Positions 1-5,156 of a DNA stretch of 5,270 nt are shown one piece after another. Source of the stretch: Rhodoferax sp. (GTDB taxonomy: Bacteria > Pseudomonadota > Gammaproteobacteria > Burkholderiales > Burkholderiaceae_C). The stretch is taken from contig JAQGMQ010000709.1 of the NCBI GenBank assembly GCA_028292305.1, positions 1-5,270 on the forward strand. Reading direction: 5' to 3'. The notes below the pieces were generated by a model, which was given only the letters and a program-made list of their open reading frames with translations, did no database searches and was not told where the DNA came from. Position 1 is the first letter of the stretch. Every line of letters starts with the position of its first letter. The position numbers and the translations under genes are program-made.

Positions 1-620
1 CCGGCAACATCGACGGCTACCTGGGCCCCGACCCGTTCAACCAGCGTGCCGTGTACGAGGAGGTGGGCTTCATCCACCTGCTCACCAAGGAGATCTGGAA
101 CGGCCACCCCTGCTGCGCGTTCGGCTCGTCCACCGAATTCATCCAGAAGAACCCGAACACTTTCGCCGCGCTGTACCGCGCCGTGCTCACCGCTTCGGCC
201 ATGGCGCGCAAGCCCGAGAACCGCGAACTCATCGCCAAGGTGATCGCGCCCGCGCAGTATCTGAACCAGCCCGAGACCGTGCTCACGCAGGTGCTCACCG
301 GCCGTTTCGCCGACGGCCTGGGCAACATCCGCACCGTGCCCGACCGGGCCGACTTCGACCCCATCCCCTGGCAGTCGATGGCGGTGTGGATGCTCACGCA
401 GATGAAGCGCTGGGGTTATGTGAAGGGCGACCTCGACTACAGGCAGCTTGCCGAAAAGGTCTTCCTCATCACCGATGCCAAGAAGCACATGAAGGAGATC
501 GGCGGCACGCCACCCGAAGGCGCGTATCCGAAGTTCACCATCATGGGCAAGGTGTTCGACCCGGCCAAACCTGACGACTACGTGAAGAGCTTCGCCATCC
601 ACAAGATGGCCGCGGCCTGA
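1..620 (+). CDS. NrtA/CmpA-family ABC transporter substrate-binding protein, likely for cyanate (5' end missing)
   Basis: This is the C-terminal 205 residues of a solute-binding protein. The first complete codon is at position 3, the reading frame is open from the window edge, and TGA is at 618-620. Residues 4-17 (DGYLGPDPFNQRAV) and the later stretch EVGFIHLLTKEIW then GHPCCAFG are what I recognise as hallmarks of the nitrate/bicarbonate/cyanate-binding NrtA/CmpA family. Family members are usually about 400-450 residues, so roughly half is lost to the left, including any Tat or Sec export signal. It would bind substrate in the periplasm and deliver it to the permease encoded 5 bases downstream. 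With cynS at the end of the same gene run, cyanate is the most likely ligand (a cynA-like role). That is inference from context: the binding-site residues do not let me separate cyanate from nitrate or nitrite by eye. Confidence 0.9.
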   Translation, partial: GNIDGYLGPDPFNQRAVYEEVGFIHLLTKEIWNGHPCCAFGSSTEFIQKNPNTFAALYRAVLTASAMARKPENRELIAKVIAPAQYLNQPETVLTQVLTGRFADGLGNIRTVPDRADFDPIPWQSMAVWMLTQMKRWGYVKGDLDYRQLAEKVFLITDAKKHMKEIGGTPPEGAYPKFTIMGKVFDPAKPDDYVKSFAIHKMAAA

Positions 621-625
621 CAGCC

Positions 626-1489
626 ATGATGAACACGGCCACACGCCTCAAGGCGGCGCTGCTGTCGCTGGTCCTGCTGGCGCTGTTCCTCGGCATCTGG
701 CAGGTGGCCACGCTGCGCGGCGCCGATGCGGGCGCGGCGGCCGGCCTGACCGCGGAGCAGATCGAGTACCAGAAGATGCTCGGCAAGGACCCCGGCCAGA
801 CCAAGGCCGCCGGCTTCCCCACCCCCGCAGAGATGGGCGCCACCGCATGGAAGCACCTGTCGAATCCGTTCTACGACAACGGCCCGAACGACAAGGGCAT
901 CGCCATCCAGCTGGCCTGGTCGCTCGGCCGCGTGGCGCTGGGCTTCGGGCTGGCCTGCCTGGTGGCCGTACCGCTGGGCTTCGTGATCGGCATGTCGCCC
1001 CTGCTGCACAAGGCCTTCGACCCGTTCATCCAGGTGTTGAAGCCGATCTCGCCGCTGGCCTGGATGCCGCTGGCGCTCTACACCATCAAGGATTCATCGG
1101 TGAGCGGCATCTTCGTGATCTTCATCTGCTCGGTGTGGCCGATGCTGCTCAACACCGCGTTCGGCGTGGCGTCGGTCAAGCGCGAATGGCTCAACGTGGC
1201 GGCGACACTTGAAGTCAAACCCATGCGCAAGGCTTTCCGCGTGATCCTGCCCGCCGCCGCGCCCACCATCCTCACCGGCATGCGCATCAGCATGGGCATC
1301 GCCTGGCTCGTCATCGTGGCCGCCGAGATGCTGGTCGGCGGCACAGGCATCGGCTACTTCGTGTGGAACGAATGGAACAACCTGTCGCTGACCAACGTGA
1401 TCTTCGCGATCCTGGTGATCGGCGTGGTGGGCATGCTGCTCGACCTGGCCTTTGCCGGACTTCAACGCCGGGTGACTTATGTGGAGTGA
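626..1489 (+). CDS. ABC transporter permease, NrtB/CmpB type (probable cyanate permease)
   Basis: This is a 287-residue inner-membrane subunit that would form the channel of the importer. By eye there is a hydrophobic N-terminal helix at about residues 11-30, a soluble loop at about 31-92, and then the permease core with helices at roughly 96-125, 132-155, 158-180, 222-240 and 255-278. The cytoplasmic EAA-loop region is at about 190-222, with ILPAAAP at 207-213. The usual glycine of that loop is replaced (E196), which I believe is normal for NrtB-like permeases. The stretch IVAAEML then GIGYFVWNEWNN (about 230-252) strongly suggests the nitrate/bicarbonate/cyanate subgroup. The start is ATG at 626, with a second ATG at 629. 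Neither has a clear Shine-Dalgarno, and the stop of the upstream gene is only 5 bases away, so translational coupling is likely. A cynB-like role is inferred from the downstream cyanase. Confidence 0.92.
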   Translation: MMNTATRLKAALLSLVLLALFLGIWQVATLRGADAGAAAGLTAEQIEYQKMLGKDPGQTKAAGFPTPAEMGATAWKHLSNPFYDNGPNDKGIAIQLAWSLGRVALGFGLACLVAVPLGFVIGMSPLLHKAFDPFIQVLKPISPLAWMPLALYTIKDSSVSGIFVIFICSVWPMLLNTAFGVASVKREWLNVAATLEVKPMRKAFRVILPAAAPTILTGMRISMGIAWLVIVAAEMLVGGTGIGYFVWNEWNNLSLTNVIFAILVIGVVGMLLDLAFAGLQRRVTYVE

Positions 1490-1500
1490 ACTGTCCACCC

Positions 1501-1506
1501 AGGGAG
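1501..1506 (+). promoter_or_regulatory. Ribosome binding site deciding the ATPase start
   Basis: AGGGAG lies 5 bases before the ATG at 1512. This favours 1512 over the in-frame ATG at 1479, which overlaps the end of the permease gene by 11 bases and has only a weak GGTGA upstream. Confidence 0.6.
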
Positions 1507-1511
1507 CCGCC

Positions 1512-2333
1512 ATGCCGCCGTCCGTCAAGACCACGCCCGCCGATGCGTTCCTGCGGGTCGAAGGCCTGTCGAAAAGCTTCGTGCCGGGCAAGCCCGTGTT
1601 TGCCGGTGTCGACTTCACCATCGCCCGCGGCGAATTCGTCTGCATCATCGGCCACTCGGGCTGCGGCAAGACCACCATCCTCAACGTGCTGGCCGGGCTC
1701 GACCAGGCCACCAGCGGCCACTGCTTCATGGACGGCCGCGAGATCGCCGGCCCGAGCCTGTCGCGCGGCGTGGTGTTCCAGAGCCATGCGCTCATGCCGT
1801 GGCTCAGCGTGCGCAAGAACATCGCCTTCGCCGTGGCCTCGCGCTGGCCCGCGTGGACGGCCGCGCAGGTGAACGACCACGTCGAACGCTTCGTGGACAT
1901 GGTCGGCCTGCCGGCGGCGATCGACAAGAAACCCTCGCAACTGTCGGGCGGCATGAAGCAACGCGTGGGCATCGCACGCGCGTTCGCCATCGAGCCCAAG
2001 ATGCTGCTGCTGGACGAACCCTTCGGCGCCCTCGACGCGCTCACCCGCGGCAGCATCCAGGATGAGCTGATGCGCATCGTGCGCCAGACGCAGCAGACGG
2101 TGTTCATGATCACCCACGACGTCGACGAAGCCATCCTGCTGGCCGACCGCATCCTGCTGATGAAGAACGGCAGCGAAACCGCCAACGGCTACCGCCCCGG
2201 CGACATCGCCGAGACCGTGCAGAACCCCTTGCCGCGCGAACGCAGCCGCGCCGGCCTGCACCACCTCGAAGCCTACTACCCGCTGCGCAACCACATCGTC
2301 GATTTCCTGGTCAGCCGCGCCAAGGCGAGCTGA
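1512..2333 (+). CDS. ABC transporter ATP-binding protein, NrtD/SsuB type (probable cyanate importer ATPase)
   Basis: This is a 273-residue ATPase that powers the importer from the cytoplasmic face. All nucleotide-binding motifs are intact (numbered from the 1512 start): Walker A GHSGCGKTT at 47-55, Q-loop Q90, signature LSGGMKQR at 144-151, Walker B MLLLDE at 164-169 followed by P170, D-loop ALDA at 173-176, and switch histidine H202 in ITHD. The length fits a single-domain NrtD/CmpD/TauB/SsuB-type subunit, without the extra substrate-binding-like domain of NrtC or CmpC. The C-terminal tail from about 222 (YRPGDIAETVQNPLPRERSR) resembles that subfamily. An alternative start at 1479 would add 11 residues (MWSELSTQGAA) and overlap the permease stop; I prefer 1512 for its ribosome site. 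The gene lies 22 bases after the permease and 44 before cynS, so the four genes are probably co-transcribed. A cynD-like role is inferred from context. Confidence 0.93.
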   Translation: MPPSVKTTPADAFLRVEGLSKSFVPGKPVFAGVDFTIARGEFVCIIGHSGCGKTTILNVLAGLDQATSGHCFMDGREIAGPSLSRGVVFQSHALMPWLSVRKNIAFAVASRWPAWTAAQVNDHVERFVDMVGLPAAIDKKPSQLSGGMKQRVGIARAFAIEPKMLLLDEPFGALDALTRGSIQDELMRIVRQTQQTVFMITHDVDEAILLADRILLMKNGSETANGYRPGDIAETVQNPLPRERSRAGLHHLEAYYPLRNHIVDFLVSRAKAS

Positions 2334-2366
2334 GTCTTTCAAACCCCAACACATTCCGACCCACAC

Positions 2367-2372
2367 AAGGAG
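2367..2372 (+). promoter_or_regulatory. Strong ribosome binding site of cynS
   Basis: AAGGAG sits 5 bases before the cynS ATG at 2378. It is the best Shine-Dalgarno in the operon, so cyanase may be translated more strongly than the transporter subunits; that last point is inference. Confidence 0.75.
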
Positions 2373-2377
2373 CCAAC

Positions 2378-2821
2378 ATGAACCGCAACGACGTCACCGA
2401 AAAAATCATCACCGTCAAGGTGTCCAAGGGCATCCAGTGGGCCGACGTGGCCGAGAAGGTCGGCGTGTCCAAGGAATGGACCACCGCCGGCTGCCTGGGC
2501 CAGATGACCTTCGACGCCAGACAGGCCGCCATCGTCGGCGAGATCTTCGGCCTGAGCGAAGACGAGCAGAAGTGGCTGCAGGTCGTGCCCTACAAAGGCT
2601 CGCTGCCCACGCCCGTACCCACCGATCCGCTGATCTACCGCTGGTATGAAATCGTGAGCGTGTACGGCACCACGATCAAGGAGCTGATCCACGAGGAATT
2701 CGGCGACGGCATCATGAGCGCGATCGATTTCAGCATGGACATCCAACGCACGGCCGACCCGAAAGGGGACCGGGTGAATGTGGTGCTGTCGGGGAAGTTC
2801 TTGCCTTACAAGACGTATTGA
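2378..2821 (+). CDS. cynS: Cyanate hydratase (cyanase)
   Basis: This is a 147-residue cytosolic enzyme that reacts cyanate with bicarbonate to give carbamate and CO2; carbamate then decays to ammonia and a second CO2. The catalytic triad known from the E. coli enzyme (Arg96, Glu99, Ser122) is present at R88, E91 and S114, a constant offset of 8 residues because the N-terminus is shorter. The diagnostic core PTDPLIYRWYE, VYGTTIKELIHEEFGDGI and SAIDF spans about 81-118, and the protein ends in GKFLPYKTY. Residues 1 to about 77 should form the helix-turn-helix-like N-terminal domain of the family and the rest the intertwined catalytic domain; the E. coli enzyme is a decamer. Residue 75 is Ser where E. 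coli has Cys83, a position not needed for activity there. It is the last gene of the transporter operon. No carbonic anhydrase (cynT) or MFS-type cynX is visible nearby. Confidence 0.98.
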   Translation: MNRNDVTEKIITVKVSKGIQWADVAEKVGVSKEWTTAGCLGQMTFDARQAAIVGEIFGLSEDEQKWLQVVPYKGSLPTPVPTDPLIYRWYEIVSVYGTTIKELIHEEFGDGIMSAIDFSMDIQRTADPKGDRVNVVLSGKFLPYKTY

Positions 2822-2834
2822 GGGGTACCGCCTG

Positions 2835-2854
2835 GAGCGGGTCCGCCGCCGCTC
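2835..2854. terminator. Possible hairpin between convergent genes
   Basis: GAGCGG (2835-2840) and CCGCTC (2849-2854) can pair around an 8-base loop, 13 bases after the cynS stop and overlapping the last bases of the convergent gene. No T-run follows on either strand, so it is not a classical intrinsic terminator. Its placement between two converging genes is the main reason to list it. Confidence 0.2.
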
Positions 2855-3440
2855 ACAAGTCCTTTGCCAAGGCCCACAAGCGAGGCAAACTATTCCCTGC
2901 ATTCCAGGCATTGAACTGCGCCCGATACCCCTGCCAAGGCGCGGCCAGCACCGCGCGCGGATCGTCACTCAACGCATAGGCCATGCCCTCCACAAACCAG
3001 GACGGCTTGAGCAGAACGCCGATGGTGCCCAGATTCTCCGCCTGCAATTGGTGAATCAACTCATGGCGGAGGTAATACGGCTTCCAGGCGCGCGGGCCAA
3101 TGACCGTGCCGATGGTGCCCACCGTTACGGCGGAACGTTCGCCCAACCCGAACGAAGCCGCGCACGCCTCGCTGGCGCAGAAAATGACGCGGGGTGCGTG
3201 GCCAAATGCGCCAACGCGTGCCGCCACGAAAGCTGTGCCCTCGGCATAGAGGTCGGCAGCGGCTCCAAGTTGAGCCACGTCGTCCAGGCAAATTACGGAA
3301 GTCGGACACGTCACGCCAGCGAGCGTGGGGGCGAGCACCCTGACCGGCTTTACGAGTACCCAGCTGGCGACAGGCACGATGACAAAGAGCAGCATTGCCA
3401 AGCGGCTGAGGGGAGGTGGCTTGAGGAAGTGGCGGTACAT
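2853..3440 (-). CDS. Membrane-anchored or secreted protein with an HELIH zinc-metallopeptidase-like motif, function unknown
   Basis: This 195-residue protein is not one I can name. A hydrophobic helix at about residues 13-31 follows a basic start (MYRHFLK), suggesting a signal anchor or signal peptide with the rest in the periplasm. Four cysteines in two close pairs (C45/C51 and C88/C93) would suit disulfides there. HELIH at 126-130 matches HExxH, and WFVEGMAYALSDD at 148-160 supplies E151, 21 residues after H130. This is the His-Glu-His plus downstream Glu layout of gluzincin (MA-clan) peptidases. The domain is small, and whether it is active is inference. The start is secure on its 5' side: an in-frame TAA lies at 3453-3455, and ATG at 3440 is the first start after it, although no clear ribosome site precedes it. 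It converges on cynS with 31 bases between them, so it is transcribed apart from the cyanate operon. Confidence 0.75.
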   Translation of the reverse strand: MYRHFLKPPPLSRLAMLLFVIVPVASWVLVKPVRVLAPTLAGVTCPTSVICLDDVAQLGAAADLYAEGTAFVAARVGAFGHAPRVIFCASEACAASFGLGERSAVTVGTIGTVIGPRAWKPYYLRHELIHQLQAENLGTIGVLLKPSWFVEGMAYALSDDPRAVLAAPWQGYRAQFNAWNAGNSLPRLWALAKDL

Positions 3441-3633
3441 GGTGCGATGAGTTTAAGAGTTGCTTCAGTTTTTGGCAGGTTGGACTCTGGTCCGCCAAAG
3501 GCCACGTTGATTCGATTTCGGTTCTTGCGAGCCTGTCGAAGCATCTTCGGTTTGTTCAGCCTGTTGTGTCAGCCATCGTTGACTTATTCCGCTGGCCGGA
3601 CTCGCCCGGCTGGCGAGACCACCCTCACCCCAG

Positions 3634-3657
3634 CCCTCTCCCGCACGCGGGAGAGGG
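3634..3657. repeat. Perfect inverted repeat, 11-bp arms
   Basis: CCCTCTCCCGC (3634-3644) and GCGGGAGAGGG (3647-3657) are exact reverse complements separated by AC. In RNA the innermost pair would open to give a 10-bp stem with a CACG loop. It is very stable, but it is followed by AGTAATACC rather than a T-run on the + strand. Confidence 0.8.
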
Positions 3658-3660
3658 AGT

Positions 3661-3699
3661 AATACCGACGGCAGCAAGCGCAGCGAAGCGTGCGGTATT
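3661..3699. repeat. Inverted repeat, 7-bp arms
   Basis: AATACCG (3661-3667) and CGGTATT (3693-3699) flank a 25-base interior rich in GCAGC/GAAGCG. It begins 3 bases after the preceding hairpin. Confidence 0.6.
3680..3690. repeat. Direct repeat copy 1 (partner at 3831-3841)
   Basis: GCAGCGAAGCG occurs here and again at 3831-3841, 151 bases apart. A related GCGCAGCGA is present at 3678-3686 and 3781-3789. This suggests the repeat block contains internally duplicated or related units. Confidence 0.5.
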
Positions 3700-3750
3700 C
3701 GGCTCCCTGACTCCGGCCCACCCCCCTCTAAATGCGCCGAGGAGCGGAGG

Positions 3751-3811
3751 GTTTGGCGGGTCAGGGCTGGCGTTGTTTGAGCGCAGCGAGTTTAGCCAGA
3801 CCCCGCCAAAC
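3751..3811. repeat. 61-base two-step stem-loop
   Basis: GTTTGGCGGG (3751-3760) pairs exactly with CCCGCCAAAC (3802-3811). Inside it, CTGGC (3767-3771) pairs with GCCAG (3795-3799). The result is a 10-bp outer stem, an internal loop, a 5-bp inner stem and a 23-base apical loop containing GAGCGCAGCGAG. It could fold in RNA on either strand, or as a cruciform in DNA. Confidence 0.7.
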
Positions 3812-3830
3812 CAGAGCACCGCAGGTTCCC

Positions 3831-3841
3831 GCAGCGAAGCG
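3831..3841. repeat. Direct repeat copy 2 (partner at 3680-3690)
   Basis: This is an exact second copy of GCAGCGAAGCG within the intergenic repeat block. Confidence 0.5.
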
Positions 3842-3879
3842 AAGGGCGCAGTTAGTGGGGGCGCTTTCTTTTCGTGAGG

Positions 3880-3899
3880 TTTCTTGTGCGCACAAGAAA
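3880..3899. repeat. Perfect 20-bp palindrome
   Basis: TTTCTTGTGC and GCACAAGAAA adjoin with no spacer, giving an exact 20-base palindrome. It resembles the core of a dispersed betaproteobacterial intergenic repeat that I recall only from memory. It could also be a dimeric-protein binding site, although its place downstream of one gene and far upstream of the next does not particularly suggest an operator. Confidence 0.75.
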
Positions 3900-3911
3900 A
3901 GTCACTCGCCC

Positions 3912-3929
3912 GCCGGTGCGACTACCGGC
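3912..3929. repeat. Hairpin, 6-bp arms
   Basis: GCCGGT (3912-3917) and ACCGGC (3924-3929) pair around GCGACT. It sits 12 bases after the 20-bp palindrome and probably belongs to the same repeat unit. Confidence 0.6.
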
Positions 3930-3936
3930 CAGCGAC

Positions 3937-3952
3937 GTCAACCAACGTTGAC
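3937..3952. repeat. Hairpin, 6-bp arms
   Basis: GTCAAC (3937-3942) and GTTGAC (3947-3952) pair around CAAC. It is the last structured element of the block. For transcripts coming from the AraC-type gene on the - strand it could hinder read-through, but there is no T-run on that side. Confidence 0.5.
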
Positions 3953-4063
3953 AAATCAATTAGCCATGACATCCTGAACCAGCCCACTCTACAGCCTCAG
4001 CACAAACGGCGAACCATTGCGTCAACCCACTCCACACGAACAAAGCGTGGACTGACAGCCACC

Positions 4064-5038
4064 TCAATGCGACGCCACATACCCCGACCCCGGCCCAGCA
4101 TCCAGCCGCGCAAACGCCTGCCTCATCCGCGCCGCCTCTTCCCCTGGCGTGCGGCCAAACAGCCGTTTGAACTCGCGGCTGAACTGCGAGGGGCTCTCGA
4201 AACCCACTTCACCGCTGGCCGCCGCGGCCGTCATGCCACTCTTCACCATCAACAGCCGCGCCTGGTGCAGTCTCGTCGACTTCACATACTGCATCGGCGA
4301 AGTCTGTGTCACGTCCTTGAAATGTGCATGGAACGACGGCACGCTCATGCCCGCCTCGCCCGCGAGCAGGGCCACATCGAGTGGCTGCTGGAAATTGCCA
4401 TGGATCTTGCGAATTGCCCGCGCCACCTTGCCAAAATGGCCCTGTGCCGCGAGCGCTGCGCGCATGGATGCGCCCTGCTCACCAGCCAGCACGCGAAAGT
4501 AGATTTCGCGGACCAGCGCCGGCCCCAGCACCACCGCTTCAAGCGGTTCGGCCATGGCCTGAAGAAAGCGCAGCACCGTGGCCTTGAGCTGGGTGTCCAT
4601 GGGTGATGACATCAGCCCCTTCGGCTCGGCCGGCGGGGCGCCTCCGGCTTCGTCGATCTGCAGCACCAACGCGGTGGCCACCGCGATGTCGAGCCGCAGG
4701 TAGATGGCCAGCAGCGGCTCGTCCACGCTGGCATCCGTCTCCATGGTGAACGGCACGGGCACGGACACCGCCAGGTAATGCTGCGCGTCATAGAGATACA
4801 CCTGGTCGCCCATGAAGCCGCGTTTGCGGCCCTGGCAGACGATGACCACACCCGGGTCGTAGAGCACGGGCGCTCGAGCCAGCGGACGGTTGGACCGCAG
4901 GAAACGCACACCCGGCAGCGCAGTGAGGTTGTAGCCTTCATCCGGCGCCAGGCCGGCGAGCAGCCGCACCATGCGGGCCTGCTGCATGCTGGGAGTCCCG
5001 CCTGGTTTGGCTGGCTGGGCAGGTGTCGTCGCGGTCAT
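4064..5038 (-). CDS. AraC-family transcriptional regulator with AraC_N domain
   Basis: This is a 324-residue DNA-binding regulator. Residues about 20-190 fit the AraC_N (PF06719-type) cupin-like domain, with landmarks LPGVRFLRSN, PVLYDPGVVIVCQGRKRGF (57-75), YLYDAQHYLAVSVPVPF (81-97) and EPLLAIYLRLD (107-117). The C-terminal part (about 205-298) is the AraC/XylS DNA-binding domain with two helix-turn-helix units: LDVALLAGEAGMSVPSFHAHFKDV (220-243, quoted in part by family pattern) and the more conserved second unit ending VGFESPSQFSREFKRLFGRTP (278-298). E. coli YqhC, activator of an aldehyde reductase, has the same layout. The first ATG is at 5038; inner starts at residues 18 or 23 remain possible because no strong ribosome site is visible. 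It is divergent from a short-chain dehydrogenase gene 118 bases away, which is its probable target and may respond to an aldehyde-like effector (inference). Confidence 0.93.
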   Translation of the reverse strand: MTATTPAQPAKPGGTPSMQQARMVRLLAGLAPDEGYNLTALPGVRFLRSNRPLARAPVLYDPGVVIVCQGRKRGFMGDQVYLYDAQHYLAVSVPVPFTMETDASVDEPLLAIYLRLDIAVATALVLQIDEAGGAPPAEPKGLMSSPMDTQLKATVLRFLQAMAEPLEAVVLGPALVREIYFRVLAGEQGASMRAALAAQGHFGKVARAIRKIHGNFQQPLDVALLAGEAGMSVPSFHAHFKDVTQTSPMQYVKSTRLHQARLLMVKSGMTAAAASGEVGFESPSQFSREFKRLFGRTPGEEAARMRQAFARLDAGPGSGYVASH

Positions 5039-5156
5039 GGCCCGGATCGTCTCACACCCATAGTTTTAGGCAAGCATTGCAGACGCCGCGGCATTTCGCC
5101 GACCAGCCTGCGTCCCTAGCATCGTGCTGTTCCAAACCCACCGCAAAGCGCTTCCC
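5039..5156. promoter_or_regulatory. Divergent promoter/operator region between the AraC-type regulator and the dehydrogenase
   Basis: These 118 bases must carry promoters for both divergent genes. For the + strand gene, TAGCAT (5117-5122) is a fair -10 box (4 of 6 matches) with a poor -35 (TTTCGC, 5094-5099) at 17-base spacing, as expected of an activator-dependent promoter. Candidate regulator sites are GCAA-GCA-TTGC (5070-5080) and two similar direct copies, GCAGACGCCG (5079-5088) and GCATTTCGCCG (5091-5101), next to the weak -35. The A/T patch around 5061-5069 may serve the - strand promoter. The individual sites are speculative; the regulatory role of the region is likely. Confidence 0.4.

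Larger units (their letters stand above)
3601..3952. repeat. Composite block of dispersed intergenic repeats
   Basis: At least seven inverted repeats are crowded into about 350 bases, starting with CTCGCC (3601-3606) / GGCGAG (3612-3617). Three segments look like dispersed repeat families I remember from beta- and gammaproteobacteria. These are the CCCTCACCCCAGCCCTCTCC-type segment (3622-3660), the TTGTTTGAGCGCAGCGAG segment (3773-3790), and a segment around a TTTCTTG/CAAGAAA palindrome followed by ACTCGCCCGCCGG (3850-3930). Family membership is from memory; the inverted repeats are seen directly. No transposase or terminal-repeat-bounded insertion sequence is evident. Confidence 0.6.
3441..4063. 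other. Gene-free intergenic stretch with a repeat cluster
   Basis: This lies downstream of the AraC-type gene and upstream of the HELIH gene, both on the - strand, so it should hold the terminator of the first and the promoter of the second. Open frames exist on both strands, but their translations follow repeat DNA and match no protein pattern I know. Positions 3441-3600 contain no convincing promoter by eye; GCCTGTCGAAGCA at 3532-3544 resembles a common dispersed proteobacterial motif. Positions 3601-3952 hold the inverted repeats listed separately. Positions 3953-4063 are less GC-rich and show nothing recognisable. Confidence 0.7.

Noticed and set aside
1479..1511. Upstream start for the ATPase gene at 1479
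   Set aside because: It is possible, with an 11-base overlap with the permease gene, but the AGGGAG site 5 bases before the ATG at 1512 is a better translation signal and the extra residues carry no family feature.
1094..2366. Long - strand open frames (363 and 351 codons) opposite the permease and ATPase genes
   Set aside because: They lie antisense to clearly conserved transporter genes. Their translations are low-complexity and rich in Arg, Ala, His and Gly, as expected of shadow frames in GC-rich DNA.
2778..3662. 294-codon + strand open frame across the HELIH gene and into the repeats
   Set aside because: It overlaps the cynS 3' end, runs antisense to a better-looking gene with a membrane helix and HExxH motif, and ends in repeat DNA. 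No recognisable domain.
3625..3819. 64-codon - strand open frame in the intergenic block
   Set aside because: Its translation simply follows the inverted repeats; there is no ribosome site and no domain.
3880..3899. Intrinsic terminator for the AraC-type gene
   Set aside because: The arms carry T and A runs inside the stem, but on the - strand the hairpin is followed by CCTCACG and not a T-tract, and it lies about 165 bases beyond the stop codon.
3601..3952. CRISPR array
   Set aside because: The repeats are inverted and of different sequence and length; there is no regular direct repeat-spacer pattern and no cas gene.
3884..4606. 240-codon + strand open frame opposite the AraC-type gene
   Set aside because: It is antisense to the conserved DNA-binding domain, and its Arg/His-rich translation matches nothing known.
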